Part shown: in pieces, positions 18,134 through 26,035 of the stretch
Layout of the letters: each line of letters starts with the position of its first letter
How positions within the stretch are numbered: the first letter of the stretch is position 1
DNA from: Bradyrhizobium macuxiense
GTDB lineage: Bacteria; Pseudomonadota; Alphaproteobacteria; Rhizobiales; Xanthobacteraceae
DNA length: 64,000 nt
Assembly: GCF_001542415.1 (NCBI RefSeq)
Contig: NZ_LNCU01000130.1
Span: 1 to 64,000 of the forward strand
Direction: 5' to 3'
Made by a program: the position numbers and the translations under genes
The notes under the pieces: model-generated
Database searches by the model: none
What the model was told of the DNA's origin: nothing
The model's input: the letters and a program-made list of their open reading frames with translations, nothing else

Positions 18134-18713
18134 TCCGCTTGGCGGAGCGCTCTACCGGGGCTATGGCACGGCGACGAGTGATGCGTGGTGCGCGACTACG
18201 AGCAGAAGCAGCGCATGCCTGCAACGCTCGTGGCTACCGGCATTGCGAAGTCTGAGCGAGGTCCGTGTCGACCAACCGAGCGGCACGCTCCGCGCGCGAT
18301 CAGCGGCGCAACATGAGTCGGCTTGGTGGAGGGACCTCGCCGGCCTGAGTGCGTCGCATTCGAGGCCGAGGCGAACGGTTCCTGAATGCATGGCGCTTTG
18401 CTGATGTTCGGTTCCGATTATTCCCGCCGATTCGCTTTGGGTCCGAACCGGATAGTGTCATTCGGCATGTAAGATTTTGAACGCAGATCCCCCGGCTTAG
18501 GGGGCAGTAACATTGCAGTTTGAATGACAGCCAGGAGTGCGATATTCGCGCTGCTTGACGAATTGCCCAACCAGGAGACCTTTGATTAGTCGATGCCCCT
18601 GTGCGGCGGCCTTGCCAATCTACGGCCGCTGCGGCTGCAAATGTTAGCCTATCAAATAACCGTTCCGAGTGATTCAATGGGGCTCGCTAACATTTACAAG
18701 CGGCATATCGTCG
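18134..18713. other. Gene-free stretch between MFS gene and lysR remnant
   Basis: Short frames only, none with a ribosome site or recognisable family. A G-rich GGGGGCAGTAAC near 18499 faintly recalls the IS21 terminal motif but is isolated. Probably degenerate DNA. Confidence 0.4.
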
Positions 18714-18905
18714 TCAACCGAAAGCGCGTCTGTTCAGGGAGCAGCCGCCCTCCGTCAGCCTTACACTGATGACGCTGCGCTGAAACAGCACACCCCTCCT
18801 CCTCCAAACGGAGCACCTGGCGGCTAACCGCTGACTGTGCGACGTGCCAAAGGCAGCGGCCGCTGTACTGATACTGACGAAGTAGCGAAACCGACCTGAG
18901 CCGAT
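18714..18905 (-). pseudogene. lysR 5'-end remnant beside operator copy D
   Basis: This is the longest lysR remnant. On the minus strand it reads through the HTH region: TTTCGCTACTTCGTCAGTAT, a short deletion, then CACGTCGCACAGTCAGCGGT, CGTTTGGAGGAGGAGG and GTGCTGTTTCAGCGCAGCGT. These match the intact lysR at about 4735-4870 in order. Small deletions break the frame. It ends at about 18714, where similarity to the intact gene is lost. The orientation relative to operator D is the same as lysR relative to copy A. Confidence 0.78.
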
Positions 18906-18923
18906 CAGTTTCCCGCTGTGGCA

Positions 18924-19003
18924 GCCCATGCCGATTTTAGATGATAAACAGCTAAAATATATGCTTTTCAGATGGGTTGCGTCTTCCCCACAATTGCTCT
19001 GCG
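18924..19003 (+). promoter_or_regulatory. Operator/promoter cassette copy D (upstream of porin)
   Basis: CCCATGCC is followed by ATTTTAG-N11-CTAAAAT (18934-18958, perfect arms), then ATATGCTTTTCAGATG and CCCCACAATTGCTCTG. It matches copies A-C in order and spacing. The next gene is the porin, 184 bp downstream, so the porin may belong to the same LysR regulon; a separate porin promoter in the gap cannot be excluded. Confidence 0.78.
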
Positions 19004-19186
19004 GCGGAGGGGGCTCCCGAGGTCGTCCCGTAAAAGTGGCTCGCTTATGTGCCTCGCGCTTCAGGCGCGTGTGCCCGAAGGCGCGAAAGACCAAGCGGGT
19101 TTAGGGACAAGGGAACCAACCTGAGGGCGCTTCGTACCCGGCGGATCCGGAACCCTCCCAGCGTTTCAGCAACTTGGAGGTTCAAC

Positions 19187-20758
19187 ATGAAGATGACTAA
19201 GAGCCTTATACTCGGCTCGGCGGCGACACTTCTCGCGGCCAGCGGAGCTCAGGCAGCCGATCTCCCCGTCAAGGCCAAAGCGGTCGAGTACGTGAAGGTG
19301 TGCTCCTTGTATGGTCCAGGATTCTATTACATCCCGGGCACGGACACGTGTATCAAGCTGAGCGGCTACCTGCGCGTCGACGTGCTGGCAAACACCAACG
19401 CGGATGCTACCGGAAATACTGCGGGCGCTGGCGGCGCGAACAACCGTTTCACCAACGGCTACACCTGGCGCTCCCGTGAGGGCCTGAACATCGATACGCG
19501 CACCGCGACCGAGTACGGCGTGGTCCGCACCTACCTTAATTCAACTTTCTCCTGGACGACGGACAGCTACGCCGGGCAGGGCAACGGCACGACCGTCTAC
19601 TCGCCGATCGGCACCGCTTCGGCTCCGAACAACGCCAGCGGCGGTGCGGTGGCTGCTGGTACGCTGGGCGTGTACTACGCCTTCATCCAGTTCGCTGGCT
19701 TCACCATCGGTAAAGCCATTTCGCAGTTCAGCGCTCCCTGGACCGGCTATCCCGGCAACAACTTCGACGGTCTCGTCGGCGGCGGCGGCACGAGCACCGG
19801 TGTGAACCAGTTCACCTACACCGCGCAGTTCGGCAATGGCGTGTCGGTGTCTCTGTCGGCTCAGGATCAGACTGCTTACAATCAGGCTGGCGTCGTCAAC
19901 CTCGGCGCTCCCGTCAACTTCGGCGTTCCCGGCAACACCAACGTGTTCGGCATTAGCGACTACGCCGGCACGATTGCTCCGGACCTCGTCGTGATGCTGC
20001 GTCTCGACCAGGCCTGGGGTCTGTTCCAGGCGTCGTTCGCGGCGCATGACAACCACGCAGCCTATTACGGCGGCACCGAGTTGACCGGTCATCCGGACGA
20101 TAAATGGGGCTGGGCCGGTCAGTTAGCCTTGTCGATCAAGAACATCCCGACTGGACCCGGCGACACCATCAACTTGCAGGGTGTCTACACTAATGGTGCG
20201 ACCCGTTACAACATCCAGGAGCTGGCGGCTCAAGCCGGAGCAAACACCATTTTCGGTAGCACCAACGTTCCGGGTGCCTACCAGAGCATCGGCTTCGGCA
20301 TTGCGCCGGACACCGTGTTCATCACTGGTGGGCAGCAGCAGACGATCAAGACCTGGGGCGTCCGCGGTGCGTACGTCCACAACTGGAGCCCGAACTGGAA
20401 CACCAGTATCTACGGTGCCTGGGCTCAGGTTAACTACAACAGCACGGCAAAGGGCTTCCTCTGCGGCCCGGCCGGCAACGGTGTCGGTGGTTCGCTCAGC
20501 AACTTCTTTGGCCCCGGTTCCAGCCTGACCTCCTGCAACCCCGACTACAACATCGCGCAGCTCGGAACGCAGACCCAGTGGACCCCGGTGAAGAACCTGA
20601 CCTTCTCGGCGGACTTCACCTACACCCACCTGGACCAGAATTTCGCTGGCACGGTGACCTTCCCCGGCAGCTCCACGATCGGCAAGCCGGCTGCCGTCTA
20701 CGAGCTGAAGGACCAGAACACCTACACCATGCTCCTCCGCGCTCAGCGCAACTGGTAA
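19187..20758 (+). CDS. Outer-membrane porin, Bradyrhizobium Porin_2 type
   Basis: This 523-residue protein begins with a signal peptide (MKMTKSLILGSAATLLAASG, cleavage after AQA at about residue 23). Then come the ADLPVKAKAVEYVKVC region and the YYIPGTDTCIKLSGYLRVDV strand that start mature rhizobial porins of the Porin_2 family. Alternating beta-strand sequence continues to a C-terminal aromatic strand ending in LRAQRNW. It should form a general diffusion channel in the outer membrane. The ATG at 19187 follows TTGGAGG; the frame is open from 19049 but the signal peptide fixes the start. A strong terminator follows. Its placement behind operator D suggests porin supply is tied to the catabolic cluster. 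Confidence 0.93.
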   Translation: MKMTKSLILGSAATLLAASGAQAADLPVKAKAVEYVKVCSLYGPGFYYIPGTDTCIKLSGYLRVDVLANTNADATGNTAGAGGANNRFTNGYTWRSREGLNIDTRTATEYGVVRTYLNSTFSWTTDSYAGQGNGTTVYSPIGTASAPNNASGGAVAAGTLGVYYAFIQFAGFTIGKAISQFSAPWTGYPGNNFDGLVGGGGTSTGVNQFTYTAQFGNGVSVSLSAQDQTAYNQAGVVNLGAPVNFGVPGNTNVFGISDYAGTIAPDLVVMLRLDQAWGLFQASFAAHDNHAAYYGGTELTGHPDDKWGWAGQLALSIKNIPTGPGDTINLQGVYTNGATRYNIQELAAQAGANTIFGSTNVPGAYQSIGFGIAPDTVFITGGQQQTIKTWGVRGAYVHNWSPNWNTSIYGAWAQVNYNSTAKGFLCGPAGNGVGGSLSNFFGPGSSLTSCNPDYNIAQLGTQTQWTPVKNLTFSADFTYTHLDQNFAGTVTFPGSSTIGKPAAVYELKDQNTYTMLLRAQRNW

Positions 20759-20820
20759 TCCGCATCAAAGCTTCTAGAAGCAGGAGGCAAAGAGGCAACT
20801 CGCGACAACTATGAACCTCC

Positions 20821-20856
20821 GAGAAAGCCCCTGGCATGCCCGCCGGGGGCTTTCTC
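20821..20856 (+). terminator. Rho-independent terminator of the porin gene
   Basis: GAGAAAGCCCC (20821-20831) pairs perfectly with GGGGCTTTCTC (20846-20856) around a 14-nt loop, 62 bp past the porin stop. Confidence 0.8.
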
Positions 20857-21218
20857 GTTGGCGCACGTTAAGACAGCGACCACAAGACTCCACGCATAGA
20901 CACACAGTGTAGGTCGGCGAGTATTCCGCATCTCTCGAATCACGGAGAGTCATCGTCAGGGCCGGCGAACCATCCAGATCGCCTACTTACGACTCGAGCG
21001 AATTCGGTACGTCTCGGGCATACGGGACAGCAGGTCAATCATCGCGTCCTTCCGCCGTTTGGCCGGAAGAGTGACGGCGCGCATATTTGCTCCGTCATTC
21101 GATCAGGGTGATGTGGACGATGCGGAAATCCGGATTGTAGGCCGAAAATCGGTCTCTCGAACGGTCGGTGATGGGCACGGCGCACTCCGTCCGGAATGCC
21201 AAGGCTTGTTCGCAAGTG
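20857..21218. other. Non-coding stretch right of the porin
   Basis: No supported gene. Short frames on both strands have no recognisable domain. It ends at a decayed tRNA-like stretch and probably belongs to the island edge. Confidence 0.4.
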
Positions 21219-21288
21219 GCGCACCCGACACGATTCGAACGTGTGACCTTGCCTTCGGAGGGTAACGGTCGCGCTATGCCGCCAGTCC
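21219..21288 (-). pseudogene. Decayed tRNA-Arg (CCG) remnant
   Basis: On the minus strand the 3' half is tRNA-like: anticodon loop CTCCGAA (anticodon CCG), variable/T region AAGGTCACACG-TTCGAAT-CGTGT and acceptor CGGGTGCGCC. The 5' acceptor arm and part of the D-arm do not match, and the anticodon stem has a mismatch. It therefore looks like a truncated or decayed tRNA, of the kind left by integration at a tRNA 3' end. Confidence 0.5.
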
Positions 21289-21537
21289 AGAAATCGCTCT
21301 TTCAACCAACGGAAGGGAGCGAGCGGTGCCCGCCCCCGCAACCACCGGGACGACGTCCCCGACCCGCAAGGATCGGGTGTTGCGCCTTCGGCATTTGAAT
21401 CTAATCCGCGATAGGCGTCGTCGGCGACGGATCGCGCACGAACGGAGGCTCGGGCGAACTATCGAGGCGCCACGTCCGCAGTTAAGACTGTCTGTCGATC
21501 AGAAGCCGAGATTCTAGAAAATAGTAAGTTTAGGGAT

Positions 21538-21597
21538 GTCACCGACCAGAGGCTCGAACCTCCGATATGGTTACAACGCTTCCAATCAGCGCCGCTT
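21538..21597 (-). pseudogene. Decayed tRNA-like sequence, possibly tRNA-Thr
   Basis: The minus strand shows a D-arm-like GCTGATTGGAAGC, a TTGTAA anticodon-loop-like segment, a T-arm GGAGG-TTCGAGC-CTC and a GGTCGGTGA acceptor-like end. Stems do not close well and the 5' acceptor arm is absent, so it is at best a degenerate tRNA. Confidence 0.35.
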
Positions 21598-21654
21598 TCA
21601 ACCTGAGTACCGCTGCCAAAAACTAATCTTAGGAACGCGCGGGCGCGGCTGACT

Positions 21655-22083
21655 TTAGCCCGCATTCGCCTTCAGCCCGGCGGCTTCGATACCCGCGACC
21701 GCGCAGATCTCATCATTGTCTGACGTGTCGCCGCTGACGCCGGCGGCGCCGAGCAGGGTATTACCGTCAAGGATCAGCACGCCGCCGGGGACCGGCACCA
21801 GCCGGCCCTGCGCCAGCGTGTTCACGGAATCGATGAAATACGCCTGCTCCTGCGCGCGCTGAAACAGCGCCCGCGATCCCATTCCCATCGCCAGTGCACC
21901 ATAGGCCTTGCCGTGAGCGATCTCGGCCCGCATCAGGCTGGTGCCATCCTGCGCGGCGGTCACCTTCACGGCGCCGCGGGCGTCGAGGATGGTGACGACA
22001 AGAGGCTTGAGTTTCTTCTCGATGCCCTGGGCCAGGGCGGCATCCAGAATCTTGCGGGCGACGTCGAGGGTGAGCTCAGCCAT
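21655..22083 (-). CDS. GlcG/HbpS-family protein
   Basis: This 142-residue protein belongs to the GlcG/HbpS (haem-degrading/binding) family. It opens with LTLDVARKILDAALA, has VTILDARGAVKVTAAQDG in the centre, and ends in the glycine-rich PVPGGVLILDGNTLLGAAGVSGDTS region. The family often accompanies glycolate/lactate oxidase genes, where its function is poorly understood. The ATG at 22083 overlaps the 3' end of the upstream FAD/Fe-S dehydrogenase gene by 8 bp, so the two are translationally coupled. The longer frame to 22131 adds only an unrelated N-terminus. Confidence 0.85.
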   Translation of the reverse strand: MAELTLDVARKILDAALAQGIEKKLKPLVVTILDARGAVKVTAAQDGTSLMRAEIAHGKAYGALAMGMGSRALFQRAQEQAYFIDSVNTLAQGRLVPVPGGVLILDGNTLLGAAGVSGDTSDNDEICAVAGIEAAGLKANAG

Positions 22084-25054
22084 GGGCCTGTTCCTTTGTC
22101 GGCGATAATTTGTTGGGGGTGGACTTCGCACAATTGAGGCTCATCGCCAAGACTCTGGCGACGTGAATCGCAGTGCGTCCGTTGCCGTCCTTGATCTGGT
22201 GCCGGCACGAGGTTCCGTCTGCCACGATCAATGTGCCCTGATCAGCCCTCCGTACCGCAGGCAGCAGCGATAGTTCGGCAATCTCCATCGAGGCCTGATA
22301 GGTGTCCGCGCCATAGCCGAACGCGCCGGCCATGCCGCAGCAGCTCGACTCGATGGTTTCGACGTGCAGGCCGGGCACGAGGCGCAGCACCTTCTCCACC
22401 GGCTTGAACGCGCCGAAGGACTTCTGGTGGCAATGACCGTGGACGACGGCCTTTTCGGCGACCGGTGCGAGCCGCAGCGCGAGGCGCCCTGCCTCGGCTT
22501 CGCGCACCAGGAATTCCTCGAACAGCAGGGCGTGGGCGCTGATTGTCTTCGCGGCCTCGTCCGAGCGCAGCGATAGCAGCTCGTCGCGCAACGTCAGAAG
22601 GCAGCTCGGCTCGAGCCCGACAATCGGCACGCCACGAGCCGCGAACGGTGCGTAGGTCGCAACCAACCGGTCCAGCTCCGCGCGAGCCTGCTCGACCAGG
22701 CCTGCAGAGAGGAAGGTCCGGCCGCAGCAGAGCGGTCGGGCGCGATCCGTCGGCTTCGGCAGATGCACACGGTATCCGCCGGCGACCAGCACCTCGACTG
22801 CGGCGTCGAGATTTTCGCGCTCATAGCTGCGGTTGAAGGTGTCGGCGAACAGGACGACCTCGCGGCCGTCAGCCGGACCGAACACTTCGGCGTCAGGCTG
22901 GAACGTGTCACGGCGAAACGCAGGCAGGCTGCGCTTGGCGCTGATGCCGGCAAATCGTTCGAACAGCGAGCGCAGCAGCGCGCTGTGGTTTCGCAAGTTC
23001 GCCAGCGGAGCAAAGCGCGATGCAAGATCCGCGTAGCGGGGCAGGTAGCCGACCAGCCGGTCGCGCAGCGACAGGCCGTGCTTGCTCGCGCGCGCCGCCA
23101 GCACCTCGATCTTCATCTTGGCCATGTCGACGCCGGTCGGGCATTCGTGGCGGCAGGCCTTGCAGGACACGCAGAGTTTCAACGTCTCCATCATCTCGTC
23201 GGAGGCGAGCGCATCGGGACCGAGTTGGCCGGAGATCGCGAGCCGCAGCGTGTTGGCGCGGCCGCGGGTGACGTCCTTCTCGTTGCGGGTGGCGCGATAG
23301 GACGGGCACATCACGCCGCCTTCGAGCTTGCGGCAGGCGCCGTTGTTGTTGCACATCTCGACCGCGCCCTGGAAGCCGCCGCCGGCGCCGGGATAGGCCG
23401 ACCAGTCGAGCACCGTCTTCAAGTCGCCGACGTGATAATCCGGCGAGAAGCGAAACAGCGAGCGGTCGTCCATCTTCGGCGGATCGACGATCTTGCCCGG
23501 GTTGAGCGTATTGCCGGGATCGAAGCGCTGCTTGACCTCGCGGAAGTCGGCCACGATGCGCGCGCCGAACATCGCCTCGTGGAATTCCGACCGCACCAGG
23601 CCGTCGCCATGCTCGCCGGAATGCGAGCCCTTGTATTCGCGCACCATCGCGAAGGTTTCCTCGGCAATGGCGCGCATTGCCCTGACGTCCTTCTCGAGCT
23701 TGAGATTGAGCACCGGGCGCACATGCAGGCAGCCTTCGGAGGCGTGCGCATACATCGTGCCGCGCGTGCCGTGCCTGGCGAAGATGGCGTTGAGCCGCTC
23801 GGTGTAGTCGGCGAGATGCGGCAGCGGCACCGCGCAGTCCTCGACGAAGGAGACCGGCTTGCCCTCCTGCTTCATCGACATCATGACGTTGAGGCCGGCC
23901 GCGCGGAAATCGGCGATGCCGGCCTGCAGCGCAGGCTCGACGATCTCGACCACACCGCCCCATTTGCGCTGCGGCCTGTCCCATCCGAAGCCGAGGTCGC
24001 CCATCAGCTCGCCGAGTTGCTTGAGGCGGGCGAGATTGTCGGCCTGGTCTTCTTCGGCGAACTCGACCACCAGGATCGCGTCCGGATCGCCGCGTACCGC
24101 CGCGGAGATGATCGGCTGGAACATCACGATCTCGCGGCCGAGCGCGATCATGGTGCGGTCGACCAGCTCCACGGCAATGGGACGCAGCTTGACCAGATGC
24201 TGGGCCGCGTCCATCGCCTCGTAGAAACTGCCGAAATGGCAGACGCCGAGTGCCTTGTTGCGGATCACCGGCCACAGCTTGAGTTCGACCTGCGTCGTGA
24301 AGGCGAGCGTCCCCTCGGAGCCGACGAGCAGATGCGCCAGGTTGTTCGGCGCATTGCGCGGCACCAGCGCATCGAGATTGTAGCCGCCGACGCGGCGCTG
24401 CACCTTGGGGAATTTGTCCGCGATCTCCGCCGCCTCGCGCTCGCCGAGATCTAGCATCTCGCGGAACAGCTTCAATCCGCCGCCGGGCTCGCTCACATTG
24501 GCAAGGTCCCTCGGCACCTCGCCGAAATGCAGCAGCGTGCCGTCGGCAAGCGCTGCGTCCATCGCCAGCGTGTTGTCGCGCATGGTGCCGTAGCGCAGCG
24601 AACGCCCGCCGCAGGAATTGTTGCCGGCCATGCCGCCGATGGTGGCGCGCGACGCCGTGGAGACGTCGACCGGAAACCACAGCCCGTGCTTCCTGAGCCG
24701 GCGATTGAGATCGTCGAGCACGATGCCGGGCTCGACCACGCAGGAGCGGTTCTCGACGTCGAGCGAGAGGATCCGGTTCAGGTGCTTCGACAGGTCGACC
24801 ACGATGCCGTCATTGACGGTCTGGCCGCACTGCGAGGTGCCGCCGCCTCTGGGGGTGACGATGCGTCCGTCGTCACGTGCGATCGCGAGCGTCCGCAGGG
24901 CCTCGTCGACGGTGCGGGGCACCACCACGCCTGCCGGCACGATCTGGTAGAATGAGGCGTCAGTCGCATAGCGGCCGCGGTTGAAGGCATCGAAAAAGAC
25001 GTCGCCGGTCGTGTCCGACCGCAGGCGCTGTTCGAGCGATGAGGCGTTCTTCAT
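22076..25054 (-). CDS. FAD/4Fe-4S 2-hydroxyacid dehydrogenase (YdiJ-like fusion)
   Basis: This 992-residue fusion combines a GlcD-type FAD-binding oxidase half with a GlcF-type iron-sulfur half. The N-terminal PCMH domain has VTPRGGGTSQCG (about 67-77) and GNNSCGGRSLRYG. The second half has a 4Fe-4S motif CVSCKACRHECP and two cysteine-rich CCG domains (CCGRTFLS and CCGMAGAFGYG). E. coli YdiJ, a D-2-hydroxyglutarate dehydrogenase, has the same layout and size. The substrate here could be D-lactate, glycolate or 2-hydroxyglutarate. I chose the ATG at 25054 (MKNASSLEQR); the frame is open to 25114. A GntR gene lies directly upstream on the same strand, with a perfect palindrome 72 bp before this start. 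Confidence 0.88.
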   Translation of the reverse strand: MKNASSLEQRLRSDTTGDVFFDAFNRGRYATDASFYQIVPAGVVVPRTVDEALRTLAIARDDGRIVTPRGGGTSQCGQTVNDGIVVDLSKHLNRILSLDVENRSCVVEPGIVLDDLNRRLRKHGLWFPVDVSTASRATIGGMAGNNSCGGRSLRYGTMRDNTLAMDAALADGTLLHFGEVPRDLANVSEPGGGLKLFREMLDLGEREAAEIADKFPKVQRRVGGYNLDALVPRNAPNNLAHLLVGSEGTLAFTTQVELKLWPVIRNKALGVCHFGSFYEAMDAAQHLVKLRPIAVELVDRTMIALGREIVMFQPIISAAVRGDPDAILVVEFAEEDQADNLARLKQLGELMGDLGFGWDRPQRKWGGVVEIVEPALQAGIADFRAAGLNVMMSMKQEGKPVSFVEDCAVPLPHLADYTERLNAIFARHGTRGTMYAHASEGCLHVRPVLNLKLEKDVRAMRAIAEETFAMVREYKGSHSGEHGDGLVRSEFHEAMFGARIVADFREVKQRFDPGNTLNPGKIVDPPKMDDRSLFRFSPDYHVGDLKTVLDWSAYPGAGGGFQGAVEMCNNNGACRKLEGGVMCPSYRATRNEKDVTRGRANTLRLAISGQLGPDALASDEMMETLKLCVSCKACRHECPTGVDMAKMKIEVLAARASKHGLSLRDRLVGYLPRYADLASRFAPLANLRNHSALLRSLFERFAGISAKRSLPAFRRDTFQPDAEVFGPADGREVVLFADTFNRSYERENLDAAVEVLVAGGYRVHLPKPTDRARPLCCGRTFLSAGLVEQARAELDRLVATYAPFAARGVPIVGLEPSCLLTLRDELLSLRSDEAAKTISAHALLFEEFLVREAEAGRLALRLAPVAEKAVVHGHCHQKSFGAFKPVEKVLRLVPGLHVETIESSCCGMAGAFGYGADTYQASMEIAELSLLPAVRRADQGTLIVADGTSCRHQIKDGNGRTAIHVARVLAMSLNCAKSTPNKLSPTKEQAHG

Positions 25055-25125
25055 CCCGGATCCAATGTGATCGACAGGGCGTGGCACGCTGCCGTCGATT
25101 ATGCATTCCTGCAACTAGAGCGTTA

Positions 25126-25143
25126 CATTATGCATTCATAATG
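25126..25143. promoter_or_regulatory. Palindrome, candidate GntR operator
   Basis: CATTATG-CATT-CATAATG is a perfect 7-bp inverted repeat with a 4-bp centre. It lies 7 bp past the GntR stop and 72 bp upstream of the dehydrogenase start; a related ATTATGCATTC half occurs again at about 25098-25108. The A/T-rich dyad in a GC-rich background fits a FadR/GntR-type operator. Confidence 0.55.
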
Positions 25144-25150
25144 AGCAAGG

Positions 25151-25903
25151 CTAACCGCCCTGAGAGGTCGTCTCCGGCCTGGTGTCCTGTCCTTCGGCCA
25201 GATGTTCGATCGCAGCGCTTCGCTTGTTGCGCAGGTGCTGGAACAGGATGTCGCTGAGCTCGCTTGCCGCACGCCGGCGCAGCGCGTCGAGGATCGCCTC
25301 GTGCTCGCGCATCGCCTCGGCCCAGCGCTGCCGCTTGCGGGCGAAATTGGCGGAGTAGCGGACGCGGCGGATCCGGCCTGCGAAGTTGGCGTAGGTCGTC
25401 TTCAGCGTCTCGTTGCGGGCTGCCGCGACGATGCTCTCGTGGATCTGCTGATTGATCTGGAAATAGCTCGGCATGTCGCGATGCAGGTAGTGGCCGTACA
25501 TCTCGTAGTGTAGCCGCTCGATCGCGCTGATTTCCTCGTCGGTGATGGCCTCGCAGGCCAGCCGTCCGGCAAGGCTCTCCAGTCCGGCCATCACGTCGAA
25601 CAGTTCCTCGAGGTCGCGCTGGCTGAGCTGGCGCACCCGCGCACCGCGATTGGGGAGCAGCTCGATCAGGCCTTCGGCGGCCAGCACCTTGAGCGCCTCC
25701 CGCAGCGGCGTCCTGGAAATTCCGAGCATCTCGCAGAGCTGCCGTTCGGGAACGCGCCCGCCCTCGGGGATGTTGCCTTCCGCCACATAGTCGCGAAGCC
25801 GCAGCAGGATCTCGCCGTGCAGTGAGGCCTCCTGGCGGTCACCGCCATTGCCGGCGGCGGGTGGGGTGATTGGAACCCCGGCTTCGGGAATCGTGGATTT
25901 CAT
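25151..25903 (-). CDS. GntR-family regulator, FadR/FCD subfamily
   Basis: This 250-residue protein has an N-terminal winged helix (EILLRLRDYVAEGNIPEGGRV, then LGISRTPLREALKVLAAEGLIEL) and a helical FCD effector domain with the metal-site pattern FHxxI-like NQQIHESIVAAARN and MREHEAILDAL. It probably senses a small carboxylic acid and represses neighbours until the acid appears. The ATG at 25903 is chosen because the HTH begins soon after; the frame extends to 26053 without similarity. It is co-oriented with the FAD/Fe-S dehydrogenase and divergent from the aminotransferase operon at 26036, so it could control both. Confidence 0.9.
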   Translation of the reverse strand: MKSTIPEAGVPITPPAAGNGGDRQEASLHGEILLRLRDYVAEGNIPEGGRVPERQLCEMLGISRTPLREALKVLAAEGLIELLPNRGARVRQLSQRDLEELFDVMAGLESLAGRLACEAITDEEISAIERLHYEMYGHYLHRDMPSYFQINQQIHESIVAAARNETLKTTYANFAGRIRRVRYSANFARKRQRWAEAMREHEAILDALRRRAASELSDILFQHLRNKRSAAIEHLAEGQDTRPETTSQGG

Positions 25904-26035
25904 ATGCAGGACAATAATTTGCCGATTCAGTCGCGTCGACGATTTCAATCGAATACCAAAATTGGATTGAAAAGACAAAAAATGAATGCAAAATGGTTCT
26001 CCAGCAGGCCGAAATGCCGCGATTGGGAGGTTCTC

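Noticed and set aside
22763-24454. 563-codon plus-strand frame opposite the FAD/Fe-S dehydrogenase gene
   Set aside because: It is antisense to a clear gene and is rich in His/Arg/Ala/Asp as expected for a GC-rich shadow frame. No domain is visible.
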